Below are positions 31,801 to 42,185 of a stretch of 64,000 nucleotides of DNA, one piece after another; the stretch's first letter is position 1, and every line of letters begins with the position of its first letter. The DNA is taken from contig JARLIK010000008.1 of the NCBI GenBank assembly GCA_031291755.1, positions 1-64,000 on the forward strand, read 5' to 3'. A program made the position numbers and the translations under genes. Below the pieces are notes generated by a model that made no database searches, was not told the origin of the DNA, and worked only from the letters and a program-made list of their open reading frames with translations. Origin of the DNA: Acidocella sp. (GTDB lineage: Bacteria > Pseudomonadota > Alphaproteobacteria > Acetobacterales > Acetobacteraceae).

Positions 31801-31837
31801 GATTCAAGGGGTGTTTTGGCACTTGACGCACGTCATT

Positions 31838-31857
31838 ATTTCAATATATCTGGAATT
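31838..31857. promoter_or_regulatory. Candidate ArsR operator within the arsR promoter
   Basis: ATTTCAATATATCTGGAATT, imperfect palindrome; upstream TTGACG (31823-31828) and TATATC (31845-31850), 16-bp spacing. Confidence 0.45.
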
Positions 31858-32211
31858 ATGGAATCAAATGACGCCATTTCAGCCTTTGCGGCGCTCGCCC
31901 AGGAGACGCGCTTGGCGGTGTTTCGCGCCCTGGTGCGGGCTGAGCCGGCGGGGATCGCGGCGGGAGACTTGGCGCGGGATTTGGGTGTGCCGGCCAACAC
32001 CATGTCGGCGCATCTTTCGGTACTGGCGCGGGCCGGGCTGGTGAGCAGCCGCCGTGACAGCCGCTCGATCATCTACCGTGCGGAGATCACCAGACTGCGC
32101 GAGGTAATCGTGTTTCTGGCGGCGGATTGTTGTGGTGGCAATGCCGACTTATGTGCGCCGCTGGTGGCGGATTTAATGCCTTGCTGTGACGAGGAGAGGT
32201 TTCATGCCTGA
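31858..32211 (+). CDS. arsR: ArsR-family metalloregulator
   Basis: FAALAQETRLAVFRALVRAEPAGIAAGDLARDLGVPANTMSAHLSVLARAGLVSSRRDSRSIIYRAE; followed by arsenic genes. Confidence 0.9.
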   Translation: MESNDAISAFAALAQETRLAVFRALVRAEPAGIAAGDLARDLGVPANTMSAHLSVLARAGLVSSRRDSRSIIYRAEITRLREVIVFLAADCCGGNADLCAPLVADLMPCCDEERFHA

Positions 32212-32731
32212 TAGAACTTATAATGTGATGTTTCTGTGCACCGGCAATTCAGCCCGCTCGATCATGGCGGAAGCGATTTTACAACGCGATGGCGGTGGCC
32301 ATTTCCGCGCCTACTCGGCGGGCAGTTTCCCCAACGGCACGGTTAATCCGTTCGCGCTGAAGGTACTACAGAGTTATGGTTATTCCGCGGTGGGGGCGCG
32401 CTCCAAAAGCTGGGATGAGTTCTCCGGCCCGGATGCGCCGGTGATGGATTTTGTATTCACGGTATGTGACAACGCCGCCGGTGAAGTTTGTCCGGTCTGG
32501 CCGGGGCACCCGATGACGGCGCATTGGGGGATCGATGACCCGGCTTCGGTGCAGGGGCCGGATATTGAAAAGGAAAAAGCCTTTGTGCAGGCCTTCAAAT
32601 ATTTACGCACGCGCATTAGCGTGTTCCTCAGCCTGCCGCTCGCCAGCATCGATCAAATGGCGCTTGGCACCAAATTGCGTGAAATTGGCAGGCTTGAGGG
32701 TACAAGCTCGCCGCGCCCCGGTGTTGCGTGA
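32204..32731 (+). CDS. Arsenate reductase, low-molecular-weight phosphatase family
   Basis: NVMFLCTGNSARSIMAEAILQRDGGGHFRAYSAGSFPNGTVNPFAL; Cx5R P-loop. Confidence 0.92.
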   Translation: MPDRTYNVMFLCTGNSARSIMAEAILQRDGGGHFRAYSAGSFPNGTVNPFALKVLQSYGYSAVGARSKSWDEFSGPDAPVMDFVFTVCDNAAGEVCPVWPGHPMTAHWGIDDPASVQGPDIEKEKAFVQAFKYLRTRISVFLSLPLASIDQMALGTKLREIGRLEGTSSPRPGVA

Positions 32732-33162
32732 TGAGTGCTGCTGAAGTGGTGATCTATTTCAATCCGAAATGCGGTACCGCCCGCAATGTGCTGGCGATGA
32801 TCCGCAATGCCGGCATTGAGCCGCATATCATCGAATATTTAAAAACCCCGCCATCACGCGAAGTGTTACGGCAATTGACGGCGCGGGCGGGAGTGACGAT
32901 CCGCGACTGGCTGCGCGAGAAAGACACGCCCTATGCTGAGCTTGGCCTGGATAATCCGGCGCTGAGCGATGATGAATTGCTTGATGCCATCGAGCAGCAC
33001 CCGATTTTGCTCAACCGCCCGATTGTGGTGACTCCGCTGGGTGTGCGGCTGTGCCGGCCTTCGGAACTGGTGCTGGATTTGCTACCGGCGACGCAAAAAG
33101 CAGCATTTTCCAAGGAAGATGGCGAAGCGGTGGTGGACGCAACGGGTCAGCGCGTTCGCTAA
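32728..33162 (+). CDS. arsC: Arsenate reductase, glutaredoxin-dependent family
   Basis: IYFNPKCGTARNVLAMIRNAGIEPHIIEYLKTPPSREVLRQL...HPILLNRPIVVTPLGVRLCRPSELVLDLLP. Confidence 0.93.
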   Translation: MMSAAEVVIYFNPKCGTARNVLAMIRNAGIEPHIIEYLKTPPSREVLRQLTARAGVTIRDWLREKDTPYAELGLDNPALSDDELLDAIEQHPILLNRPIVVTPLGVRLCRPSELVLDLLPATQKAAFSKEDGEAVVDATGQRVR

Positions 33163-33197
33163 ATTTCGGCAACACCTGACGATTTGAGGAGACGCCG

Positions 33198-34490
33198 ATG
33201 CTGGCGCTGGCGATATTTTTACTAACCTTGGTCTTCGTCATCTGGCAGCCACGCGGTCTCGGCATTGGCTGGAGCGCCATGGGCGGAGCGGCGGTGGCGT
33301 TGGTGACCGGGGTGGTGCATTGGCATGATATCGGTGTGGTGTGGCACATCGTGTGGGACGCCACCTTCACCTTCGTCGCACTGATCATCATTTCATTATT
33401 GCTGGATGAAGCTGGGTTTTTTGAATGGGCGGCGCTGCATGTGGCGCGTTGGGGCGGTGGCCGCGGGCGGTTTTTGTTTCCGCTGGTGGTATTGCTGGGC
33501 GCGGCCATTTCGGCGGTGTTCGCCAATGACGGCGCGGCTTTGCTGCTCACCCCCATCATGGTGGCGATTTTACTGCGGCTGGAATTTACCCCGGTGCAGA
33601 CCTTGGCTTTTGTGGTGGCCTGCGGGTTTGTGGCGGACACCACCAGCCTGCCGCTGATCATTTCCAATCTCGTCAATATCGTCAGCGCCAATTATTTTAA
33701 TATCACTTTCAACCGTTATGCGCTGGTGATGGTGCCGGTTGATGTAATTTCCTTGGGTGCCACGCTGGCGGTGTTATGGGCATTTTATGCGCGGGTGATG
33801 CCGGTGCATTATGACCTCGCTAACATCGAAGACCCAGTGCACGCGATTCGTGACCGGGTGATCTTCAAAGCTGCTTTTCCCATACTCGGTTTATTGTTAA
33901 TTGCGTATTTTGTATTTGCCCCCTTAGGTGTGCCGGTTTCGGTGGTGACCTGCGGTGGTGCGGCGATATTATTTGTTATTGCAGCCAAAGGGCATGTGAT
34001 TTCGGTGCGTAAAGTGATGCGCCACGCGCCCTGGCAGATCGTGATTTTTTCGCTCGGTATGTATCTGGTGGTGTATGGGCTGCGCAATGCGGGCCTTACA
34101 GCTTATCTGGCGCATGGGCTGGAATGGCTGGCGGGGCGCGGCGATATGGTGGCCACCATTGGCACCGGCTTTGGCGCGGCGCTGTTATCCTCGGTGATGA
34201 ATAACATGCCCGGTGTGCTGGTGGGCACGCTCTCTATCGAGCAAGCGGCAAACTTGCCGCCGCTGACGCGGGAATTGATGATCTATGCAAATGTCATCGG
34301 GTGCGATTTAGGCCCCAAATTCACCCCCATTGGCAGCCTGGCTACATTACTGTGGCTGAACGTGCTGGGGCGCAAAGGTATTAGCATTTCATGGGGGCAG
34401 TATATGAAAGTCGGCCTCAGCATCACCCCGCCGGTGCTGCTGGTGGTGCTGGTGGCGCTGGATTTATGGCTACGAATGCTCGGCCCATGA
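33198..34490 (+). CDS. arsB: Arsenite efflux permease ArsB
   Basis: [69 protein letters not shown]. Confidence 0.94.
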   Translation: MLALAIFLLTLVFVIWQPRGLGIGWSAMGGAAVALVTGVVHWHDIGVVWHIVWDATFTFVALIIISLLLDEAGFFEWAALHVARWGGGRGRFLFPLVVLLGAAISAVFANDGAALLLTPIMVAILLRLEFTPVQTLAFVVACGFVADTTSLPLIISNLVNIVSANYFNITFNRYALVMVPVDVISLGATLAVLWAFYARVMPVHYDLANIEDPVHAIRDRVIFKAAFPILGLLLIAYFVFAPLGVPVSVVTCGGAAILFVIAAKGHVISVRKVMRHAPWQIVIFSLGMYLVVYGLRNAGLTAYLAHGLEWLAGRGDMVATIGTGFGAALLSSVMNNMPGVLVGTLSIEQAANLPPLTRELMIYANVIGCDLGPKFTPIGSLATLLWLNVLGRKGISISWGQYMKVGLSITPPVLLVVLVALDLWLRMLGP

Positions 34491-35039
34491 TGCGGCGGCC
34501 AAGTCGTCGGGCGTGTTGATGTTCATAAACGGATCATAGGGCGCGTTGAATGAAACCTGCCGGGCGTGGATGAGCTTCAGGAAATCCCGCACCTTGTATT
34601 TGCCTTCCGGTTCCAAAAACCGCTCCAGCATGGGCAGGCAATCAACCGGCCACAACGCGGCCAGATGGTGCTGGCGGCCCTGGTAGCAGCCCACCGATGG
34701 TGCTGGGCTGAGCCGCTCAGCGAGGTTATGCGGAATGAAGGGTGTATCCACTGGAACGGTGAGAAGGGCGGCAGCCCCGATGTCCGCGGCCCAGGCCAGC
34801 CCGGCGGCGACGCCTGCCAGCGGGCCTTTGCCTTGGTGAAGGTCTGGCAGCACCGGCAGGCCAAACTCAGCGAAGCGCGCGGCGTCACCATTGGCGCTGA
34901 TGGCGATACGATGCACCTGCGGGGTGAGGCGGGTGAGCAAATGACTGATTAACGGGATGCCATCGAGCGTCACGAAGGCCTTGTCGGCACCGCCGAGCCT
35001 GGTGCCTTGGCCACCGGCCAAAATGAGGGCGGCGATCAT
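34470..35039 (-). CDS. mobA: Molybdenum cofactor guanylyltransferase
   Basis: [36 protein letters not shown]...[15 protein letters not shown]. Confidence 0.93.
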   Translation of the reverse strand: MIAALILAGGQGTRLGGADKAFVTLDGIPLISHLLTRLTPQVHRIAISANGDAARFAEFGLPVLPDLHQGKGPLAGVAAGLAWAADIGAAALLTVPVDTPFIPHNLAERLSPAPSVGCYQGRQHHLAALWPVDCLPMLERFLEPEGKYKVRDFLKLIHARQVSFNAPYDPFMNINTPDDLAAASWAEHS

Positions 35040-35063
35040 GCTGTTATAAGCAGGAGGGAGATG

Positions 35064-35138
35064 GGGCGAACGACGGGGATTGAACCCGCGACAACCGGTA
35101 CCACAAACCGGCGCTCTACCAACTGAGCTACGTCCGCC
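35064..35138 (-). tRNA. tRNA-His (anticodon GTG)
   Basis: GGCGGACGTAGCTCAGTTGGTAGAGCGCCGGTTTGTGGTACCGGTTGTCGCGGGTTCAATCCCCGTCGTTCGCCC; cloverleaf, anticodon loop TTGTGGT. Confidence 0.95.
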
Positions 35139-35174
35139 ATCAGGTGCTCTGACCAGAGCTGGGTGGTACTGCGC

Positions 35175-36359
35175 TCAAGCGGTCGCCGTCAATGTTTGTA
35201 CCGGCGTTAACCAATTTTCCAGCCGGGCGAGGGCATCATTGAGCACCGAATCCTGTTTGCAGAAGGCAAAGCGCACAAAATTTGTTGGGCCGTCGCTGTC
35301 GTAAAAGGCTGAGAGCGGGATGGCGGCCACCCTAGCCTGCGTGGTGATGGTGCGGCAGAATTGCATGTCATCGCCCTCAAACCCAAGCGGGGCGATGTCG
35401 GCGGTAATGAAATAGCTGCCATCCGCCGGCAGCACACCAAAGCCGAGGCCGGCCAGGCCAGCGGCCAACAAATCGCGCTTGGCGGCCAAAGTGGCACCTA
35501 AGGCGGTGAAGTACTCATCCGGTTTGGCCAGCCCCAGCGCCACCGCGCGTTGCAGGTTAGGCGCACTTGTGAAGGTGAGGTTCTGGTGCGCCTTGGCAAC
35601 CACGCCCACCAATTCATTGGGGCCGGAGACATAGCCGATCTTCCAGCCGGTGAGGGAAAAGGTTTTGCCGGCACTGCCGATCCGTAATGTCCGCGCCGCC
35701 ATGCCGGGCAGCGTCATCAACGGAATATGGGTGGCGGGGGCGAACACTAGATGCTCGTAAACCTCGTCGCACACGGCATAGGCATCGTGCTGCTCCAGTA
35801 AGTCCGCGATGAAGTTTAATTCGGCACGGGTGAATACCTTGCCGCAGGGGTTCATCGGCGAGTTCAGCAGCAGCAATTTGGTGCGGGGTGAGAAAGCTGC
35901 GGCCAGTTCGTTGTGCGGCAGGGTCCAGTCCGGCGGGTTGAGGCGCACCAGCTTCGGGATGCCGCCCAGCAGCTTAATCACCGGCAGGTAGGTGTCATAC
36001 AAAGGCTCGATCGCCACCACTTCATCGCCGGGGTTGATCAGCGCAGTCAGGCAGGCGGTAATGGCCTCGGTGGCGCCGGAGGTGACCACCACGCCGCCGT
36101 TCGGATCGATATCGAGATCATAAAACCGCTTATTCGCCGCCGCCACCGCCTGGCGAAGCTCAGGCACGCCGGTCATCGGCGGGTATTGGTTACGGTTGTC
36201 TAACAGCGCGTCGGCGGCAGCTTGCACCACGTCTGCCGGGCCTTGCACGTCAGGGAAGCCCTGACCGAGATTAATGGCCTCATGCTGTACCGCCAGCGCC
36301 GACATGATGGTGAAGATGGTGGTGCCGGTCTGGCTCAGCAGATTGTTAGGGGATTTCAC
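35175..36359 (-). CDS. PLP-dependent class I/II aminotransferase
   Basis: GTTIFTIMSALAVQHEAINLGQGFPDVQGP...VVTSGATEAITACLTALINPGDEVVAIEPLYDTY...LLLNSPMNPCGKVF. Confidence 0.93.
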   Translation of the reverse strand: MKSPNNLLSQTGTTIFTIMSALAVQHEAINLGQGFPDVQGPADVVQAAADALLDNRNQYPPMTGVPELRQAVAAANKRFYDLDIDPNGGVVVTSGATEAITACLTALINPGDEVVAIEPLYDTYLPVIKLLGGIPKLVRLNPPDWTLPHNELAAAFSPRTKLLLLNSPMNPCGKVFTRAELNFIADLLEQHDAYAVCDEVYEHLVFAPATHIPLMTLPGMAARTLRIGSAGKTFSLTGWKIGYVSGPNELVGVVAKAHQNLTFTSAPNLQRAVALGLAKPDEYFTALGATLAAKRDLLAAGLAGLGFGVLPADGSYFITADIAPLGFEGDDMQFCRTITTQARVAAIPLSAFYDSDGPTNFVRFAFCKQDSVLNDALARLENWLTPVQTLTATA

Positions 36360-36477
36360 GGCGTGTCCTTGGGTGAAGATGCGGACAAATTAGCTGCCCT
36401 GTTGCGATGAGGCAAATTTGCCTATAATTTAAGCAATCAAAAGCCGCTGTGTGGGCAGAACGTTACCGCGTTCCTAA

Positions 36478-36969
<492 letters not shown>

Positions 36970-37048
36970 CCGTTTCGTTGATTGTTCAGCTGTGGGCGCG
37001 GCATGGCGGCTTGCTATGCCGTGCCCGGCGTTGCACAGAGGATAGTGG

Positions 37049-37080
37049 GCAGCAAATGCCGCATGGTGCGGTTTTGCTGC
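37049..37080. other. Conspicuous hairpin in the glnB-glnA intergenic region
   Basis: GCAGCAAA-TG-CCGCA-TGG-TGCGG-T-TTTGCTGC. Confidence 0.6.
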
Positions 37081-37119
37081 GCGTGGACAAATAACCTTTG
37101 ATTTAAACGGGGATAGAGC

Positions 37120-38553
37120 ATGGCGAAGAAGCCCGCTGGAACTGACGACGGTATCGCAAAAGTTTTAGAGATGATTAAGGAGAACGGCGTCGAATACGTC
37201 GATCTTCGTTTCACTGACCCGAAGGGCAAGTGGCAGCACACCGCCCAGTATATTTCAACCGTCGATGCAGACTCGCTGCGCGATGGCTTCATGTTCGATG
37301 GTTCCTCCATCGCCGGCTGGAAAGCCATCAATGAATCCGACATGATCTTGCAGCCGGACCTGGACACCGCGGTAATGGACCCGTTTGCGGCCAAGCCGAG
37401 CCTGATTTTGTTCTGCGACATCATCGAGCCCTCGACCGGCCAGGGCTACGCCCGTGACCCGCGCTCGACCGCCAAGAAAGTTGAGGCCTATGTGAAATCA
37501 ACCGGCATCGGTGATTCCATCGTGGTGGGCGCTGAAGCCGAGTTCTTCATTTTTGATAGCGTGAAGTTCGGCACCGGCGGCAACTTTGGCACCTATCAGG
37601 TGGACAGCATCGAAGGCCCCGGCTCCTCGATGAAGGACTACCCAGAAGGCAACATGGGTCACCGCCCGGCTGTTAAAGGTGGTTACTTCCCGGTGCCGCC
37701 GGTGGATGGCGATTCCGACCTGCGCGCTGAAATGCTCTCCGCGATGGGCGAAATGGGGCTGCCGATTGAGAAGCATCACCATGAGGTGGCGCAGAGCCAG
37801 CACGAGCTCGGCACAAGGTTTGGTACGCTGACCAAGATGGCCGACCAGATGCAGATTTATAAATACTGCGTGCACAACGTGGCGCATAGCTACGGCAAGA
37901 CTGCGACGTTTATGCCGAAGCCGATCTATGGCGATAACGGCTCGGGCATGCATACCCACCAGTCGATCTGGAAAGCCGGCAAGCCGTTGTTTGCGGGTAA
38001 CGGTTATGCTGACCTCTCCGAGATGTGCCTGTATTTCATTGGCGGCATCATCAAGCACGCGAAGTCGATCAACGCCTTCACCAACCCCTCGACCAACAGC
38101 TACAAAAGGTTGATCCCGGGTTTTGAGGCGCCGGTGCTGCTGGCCTATTCGGCCCGTAACCGTTCGGCATCCTGCCGGATTCCCTACACCACATCGCCGA
38201 AGGCCAAGCGCGTTGAAGTGCGCTTCCCCGACCCGACCGCCAACCCGTATCTGGCATTCTCCGCCATCGCGATGGCCGGCCTCGACGGTATCAAGAACAA
38301 AATCCACCCGGGCGACCCGATGGACAAGGATCTGTACGATCTGCCGCCGGAAGAGCTGAAGGGCATCCCGACGGTTTGCGGGTCATTGCGTGAAGCGTTG
38401 GTGAATTTGGAAGCCAACCATGAATTCCTGCTAGCAGGCGACGTGTTTAGCAAGGAACAGATTGAGAGCTATATCGAACTGAAGTGGAAGGATGTGTATC
38501 GTTTCGAGCACACACCGCACCCGGTTGAGTTTGAGATGTATTACTCGGCTTAA
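37120..38553 (+). CDS. glnA: Type I glutamine synthetase
   Basis: [64 protein letters not shown]. Confidence 0.98.
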   Translation: MAKKPAGTDDGIAKVLEMIKENGVEYVDLRFTDPKGKWQHTAQYISTVDADSLRDGFMFDGSSIAGWKAINESDMILQPDLDTAVMDPFAAKPSLILFCDIIEPSTGQGYARDPRSTAKKVEAYVKSTGIGDSIVVGAEAEFFIFDSVKFGTGGNFGTYQVDSIEGPGSSMKDYPEGNMGHRPAVKGGYFPVPPVDGDSDLRAEMLSAMGEMGLPIEKHHHEVAQSQHELGTRFGTLTKMADQMQIYKYCVHNVAHSYGKTATFMPKPIYGDNGSGMHTHQSIWKAGKPLFAGNGYADLSEMCLYFIGGIIKHAKSINAFTNPSTNSYKRLIPGFEAPVLLAYSARNRSASCRIPYTTSPKAKRVEVRFPDPTANPYLAFSAIAMAGLDGIKNKIHPGDPMDKDLYDLPPEELKGIPTVCGSLREALVNLEANHEFLLAGDVFSKEQIESYIELKWKDVYRFEHTPHPVEFEMYYSA

Positions 38554-38572
38554 TTTTTTAGGCCGGTTATGG

Positions 38573-38600
38573 AAAAGGGGGGCTTTTGCTCCCCTTTTTT
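38573..38600. terminator. Bidirectional Rho-independent terminator between glnA and P450
   Basis: AAAAGGGGGGC-TTTT-GCTCCCCTTTTTT. Confidence 0.85.
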
Positions 38601-38601
38601 G

Positions 38602-39858
38602 TTAGTGTCTGCGTACCGCGTTTGCCGGAATCTGCACATTCAGATTCACATACCCTTTAACAAACGTTGAAAAAACCCTCTGTGGCTCTTCAACAACTTC
38701 AATCCTGCCAAACCGCTGCAGAATTTCCTCCCAGCAGATGCGCAACTGCATATCCGCCAGCCGCTCGCCCAAGCAGCGGTGCAACCCGAAGCCGAACGAT
38801 AAATGCCGGCGGGGCTTGTCGCGGTCCACAATCAAACGGTGAGCTTGCGGGATAAATTCCTCATCACGGTTACCGGACACATACCATAGCACGACCCGAT
38901 CACCGGCGCGGATTTTCTTACCCTCGAATTCAAAATCCCGTGTTGCGGTACGGCGCATGTGGGCGAGCGGGGTTTGCCAGCGGATGATCTCCGGCACCAT
39001 GTTGGGAATTAAGCTGGGGTCAGCTAGAAGTTTGCTGTATTCATCAGGGAATTTATTGAGCGCATACAACCCGCCGGTGATCGAATTGCGGGTGGTGTCA
39101 TTGCCGCCGACGATCAGGAGCAAAATATTGCCGAGATATTCCATCGGGCTTTGGTGCCGCGTGGCATCAGAATGCGCCATCATCGAAATAAGGTCACCGC
39201 GCGGTGGGGCATTGACGCGCTCATTCCAAAGTTGCGTGAAATAGCCAAGGCACTCCAGAAGCTCAACGCGGCGCTCGTCCTCGTTATTGATAATTCCGCC
39301 ACCCGGCACGGCGGTGGCCACATCCGACCAGCGGGTGAGTTTGCGCCGGTCCTCCCATGGAAAATCCAGCAGCGTGGCGAGTAGTTGGGTGGTCAGTTCG
39401 ATCGAAACTTTTTTGGCCCAGTCGAAGGTCTCACCAATCGGCAGGTTATCAAGCACCGCCTGTGCCCGCGTGCGGATGAGGATTTCAAGCTGAGCCAGGC
39501 TCGGCGCTCCTACAATGCCTTCCACCGCCGCGCGTTGGGCATCGTGGCGCGGCGGGTCCATGGCGATGAACATCGGCAGCACAAAATCCAGCGGCTGGTC
39601 GCGCAATGTGATGCCGCCGTATTTCACATCCGAGGAGAACACCTCATGGTTCGCCTCGATCTTCATGATGTGCCGGTATTTGGTGATCGACCAATAGGCG
39701 CCAAACATGCCTGCCTTGGAATAATGCACCGGGGCTTCGCGGCGAAGCCGTTCAAAATACGGCCACATGGTATCATGCTGGAATAATATCGGCTGGGCCG
39801 GGTCGATGTCGCCCAGTGCCAGGCTATACGGGTCTTCGGCCAAATAATTACGGTCCAT
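38602..39858 (-). CDS. Cytochrome P450, CYP153-like (putative alkane/fatty acid terminal hydroxylase)
   Basis: FVLPMFIAMDPPRHDAQR, VSIELTTQLLATLLDFPWEDRRKLTRWSDVATA, GGNDTTRNSITGG, LAHMRRTA, LSFGFGLHRCLGERLAEMQ-like haem loop. Confidence 0.9.
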   Translation of the reverse strand: MDRNYLAEDPYSLALGDIDPAQPILFQHDTMWPYFERLRREAPVHYSKAGMFGAYWSITKYRHIMKIEANHEVFSSDVKYGGITLRDQPLDFVLPMFIAMDPPRHDAQRAAVEGIVGAPSLAQLEILIRTRAQAVLDNLPIGETFDWAKKVSIELTTQLLATLLDFPWEDRRKLTRWSDVATAVPGGGIINNEDERRVELLECLGYFTQLWNERVNAPPRGDLISMMAHSDATRHQSPMEYLGNILLLIVGGNDTTRNSITGGLYALNKFPDEYSKLLADPSLIPNMVPEIIRWQTPLAHMRRTATRDFEFEGKKIRAGDRVVLWYVSGNRDEEFIPQAHRLIVDRDKPRRHLSFGFGLHRCLGERLADMQLRICWEEILQRFGRIEVVEEPQRVFSTFVKGYVNLNVQIPANAVRRH

Positions 39859-39936
39859 GGCGGTTTCCCTCGGCGTTATGCTTCTGCCGTTAAGGAGAGC
39901 AGTTGAGCACAGGTGCCGCTTTTCGCCAAGGCACCT

Positions 39937-40512
39937 CTACCAGTTCATCGCCACCACCCCGAACAGATACGGGTGCAGGAAGATGATAATGCCGTAGATG
40001 GCGCTGCCCAGCGCCACGGCTTGCAAATCTGCCTGGGTGAATTTTTTGTTGCGGGGTGCGCCGTAGTCGCCGCGCTTCTTCAGTGAAATTCGGTCCGCCA
40101 CGGCCCAGGCGAGGAAGCTGCCGAACAGGATGATGCCGCCTAAGTCGCCGTTTACCAGCAGATGCGCCAGCGCCCAGAATTTCACCGCGGTAATCATCGG
40201 GTGGCGCACCCAGCCGCGGATCTTGCTGGGGTTGGGGCCGATGCTGAACAGGCTGACGATGGCCAGCCACATCAACACAAAATTCAAATAATGCAGCACG
40301 TAAGGCGGGTTCCAGACTGTTATCAGCCCGGCATGGCGGTAACGGATGAAGCCCCAGATGATCAGCCCCAGCCCGATGAAGGACTTCGCCATGTAGGAGA
40401 ATTTGTAATAGCGCAGCCCCACTTTATCGATCGCCCAGGCCCGCCAGCGGCGTGACATGGTAAAGCTGTGGACGCCAAGGAACAGGAACAGGCCGAGGAT
40501 GAGGATGAGCAT
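39937..40512 (-). CDS. NnrU-family membrane protein
   Basis: LILGLFLFLGVHSFTMSRRWRAWAIDKVGLRYYKFSYMAKSFIGLGLIIWGF...IRGWVRHPMITAVKFWALAHLLVNGDLG. Confidence 0.88.
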   Translation of the reverse strand: MLILILGLFLFLGVHSFTMSRRWRAWAIDKVGLRYYKFSYMAKSFIGLGLIIWGFIRYRHAGLITVWNPPYVLHYLNFVLMWLAIVSLFSIGPNPSKIRGWVRHPMITAVKFWALAHLLVNGDLGGIILFGSFLAWAVADRISLKKRGDYGAPRNKKFTQADLQAVALGSAIYGIIIFLHPYLFGVVAMNW

Positions 40513-40569
40513 GGGGGCGAGTGTAGGCGGAATTATGGCCGTTGCCGAGAGCCGGGAGTCCGGCTGGCC

Positions 40570-41472
40570 CTACTTATGTATCAGCGTCCCAATCCCGCCC
40601 TCGGTGAACAATTCTAGCAGCAGCGCGTGGGGCACGCGGCCGTCTAAAATTGTAGCACCTTTTACACCTTGCGTTACGGCTTCCAGGCAGGTCAGCACTT
40701 TTGGGATCATGCCGCCGGAGATGGTTTCATCCGCAATCAGCCGCTGGATGTCAGCCAGCGATAAATCGGTGAGCAAATTTTTCTGCTTGTCCAGCACGCC
40801 GGGCACGTCGGTCAGCATCAGCAACCGGTTGGCGTTCAGGGCCCCGGCGATGGCGCCGGCGGCGGTGTCGGCATTGATGTTGTAAGTCTGGCCGTCCTCG
40901 CCCACACCCACCGGCGCGATGACCGGGATCAAGCCAGCGCCGGTGAGGGCGTGGATGACGCGGGTGTCGATATGCGAAGGTTCGCCGACAAACCCGAGGT
41001 CGAGCACGCTCTCGATGTTCGAGCCGGGGTCGCGCTTGGTGCGCGATAATTTGCGGGCGCGGATCAACCCGCCATCCTTGCCGGAAATGCCAACGGCCAG
41101 CGCCCCGGCTTTATTGATCAGCCCCGCGACCTGTTTGTTGACAGTGCCGGAGAGCACCATCTCCACCACTTCCACCATCGCGGCATCGGTGATGCGCAGG
41201 CCATCAACGAAGTGTGATTTGATCTCAAGCCGCGACAGCATGGCGTTGATCTGCGGCCCGCCGCCATGCACGATGACCGGGTTGATGCCAACCTGCTTGA
41301 GCAGCGCGATGTCGTTGCCAAATTGCGAGGCCAGGTGGCCTTCCTCCATGGCGTGCCCGCCGTATTTCACGACGATGGTGGCCCCGGCGTAGCGGCGTAG
41401 GTACGGCAGGACGCGGGCGACGATTTGGGCCTGTTCGGCGGCCTTCTCCATGGTGGCTTTATCCATGATCAA
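40570..41472 (-). CDS. argB: Acetylglutamate kinase
   Basis: [49 protein letters not shown]. Confidence 0.97.
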   Translation of the reverse strand: MIMDKATMEKAAEQAQIVARVLPYLRRYAGATIVVKYGGHAMEEGHLASQFGNDIALLKQVGINPVIVHGGGPQINAMLSRLEIKSHFVDGLRITDAAMVEVVEMVLSGTVNKQVAGLINKAGALAVGISGKDGGLIRARKLSRTKRDPGSNIESVLDLGFVGEPSHIDTRVIHALTGAGLIPVIAPVGVGEDGQTYNINADTAAGAIAGALNANRLLMLTDVPGVLDKQKNLLTDLSLADIQRLIADETISGGMIPKVLTCLEAVTQGVKGATILDGRVPHALLLELFTEGGIGTLIHK

Positions 41473-42185
41473 TCCTTGGCGAGAGCAGCGATGTTGGCGC
41501 GGAGTTCATCCATGCCAAAGCCGGTGTTGCTGCTGGTGGTGATGATATTATGCATCGCCGCCGGGTGGGCGGCGGCGAGGGCGCGAATTTCGTCCTGCTT
41601 GCGGGCCAAGGCGGCGGGCTTTACCGAATCCGCTTTGGTGAGAACAATCTGATACGCCACGGCGGCTTGGTCGAGCAATTCCAGCACGGTTTCGTCGGAG
41701 GTTTTCACCTCGATGCGGGCATCGAGCAGCAGCAGCACGCGGCGCAGGTTTGGCCGGCCGCGCAAATAATCCAGCATCAGCCCCTGCCAGTCGCGCTTGA
41801 TGGCTTTGGGGGCTTCGGCGTAGCCGTACCCGGGCATATCCACCAGCACCAAAGGGGCAGCTTCCATCTGGAAGAAATTCAACTGCCTGGTGCGGCCTGG
41901 CTGGTGCGAGACGCGGGCCAGCGCATGGCGCCCGGTGAGCGCATTCAGCAGCGAGGATTTGCCAACGTTGGAGCGCCCGGCAAATGCCACCTCAATCCCG
42001 CGCGGCGCGGGCAGATGCTCAAGCGCCTGGGCGGCGTAGAAAAACTCACAGGCCCCGGCAAACAGCACCCGCCCGGATTCCAGCTGTTCAGGGCTGAATT
42101 CCTGCGGCGCGAAGACGTGCTCTAGGTTTTCGCCAGCACCGTCTTCGTCGTCTTCGGGCCGGCTGCCCGGCGCATGATCAGCCAT
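41469..42185 (-). CDS. engB: Ribosome biogenesis GTPase EngB/YsxC
   Basis: [44 protein letters not shown]...[14 protein letters not shown]. Confidence 0.95.
   Translation of the reverse strand: MADHAPGSRPEDDEDGAGENLEHVFAPQEFSPEQLESGRVLFAGACEFFYAAQALEHLPAPRGIEVAFAGRSNVGKSSLLNALTGRHALARVSHQPGRTRQLNFFQMEAAPLVLVDMPGYGYAEAPKAIKRDWQGLMLDYLRGRPNLRRVLLLLDARIEVKTSDETVLELLDQAAVAYQIVLTKADSVKPAALARKQDEIRALAAAHPAAMHNIITTSSNTGFGMDELRANIAALAKD

Noticed and set aside
37498-38307. 269-aa - strand ORF
   Set aside because: Antisense to highly conserved glnA; shadow ORF.
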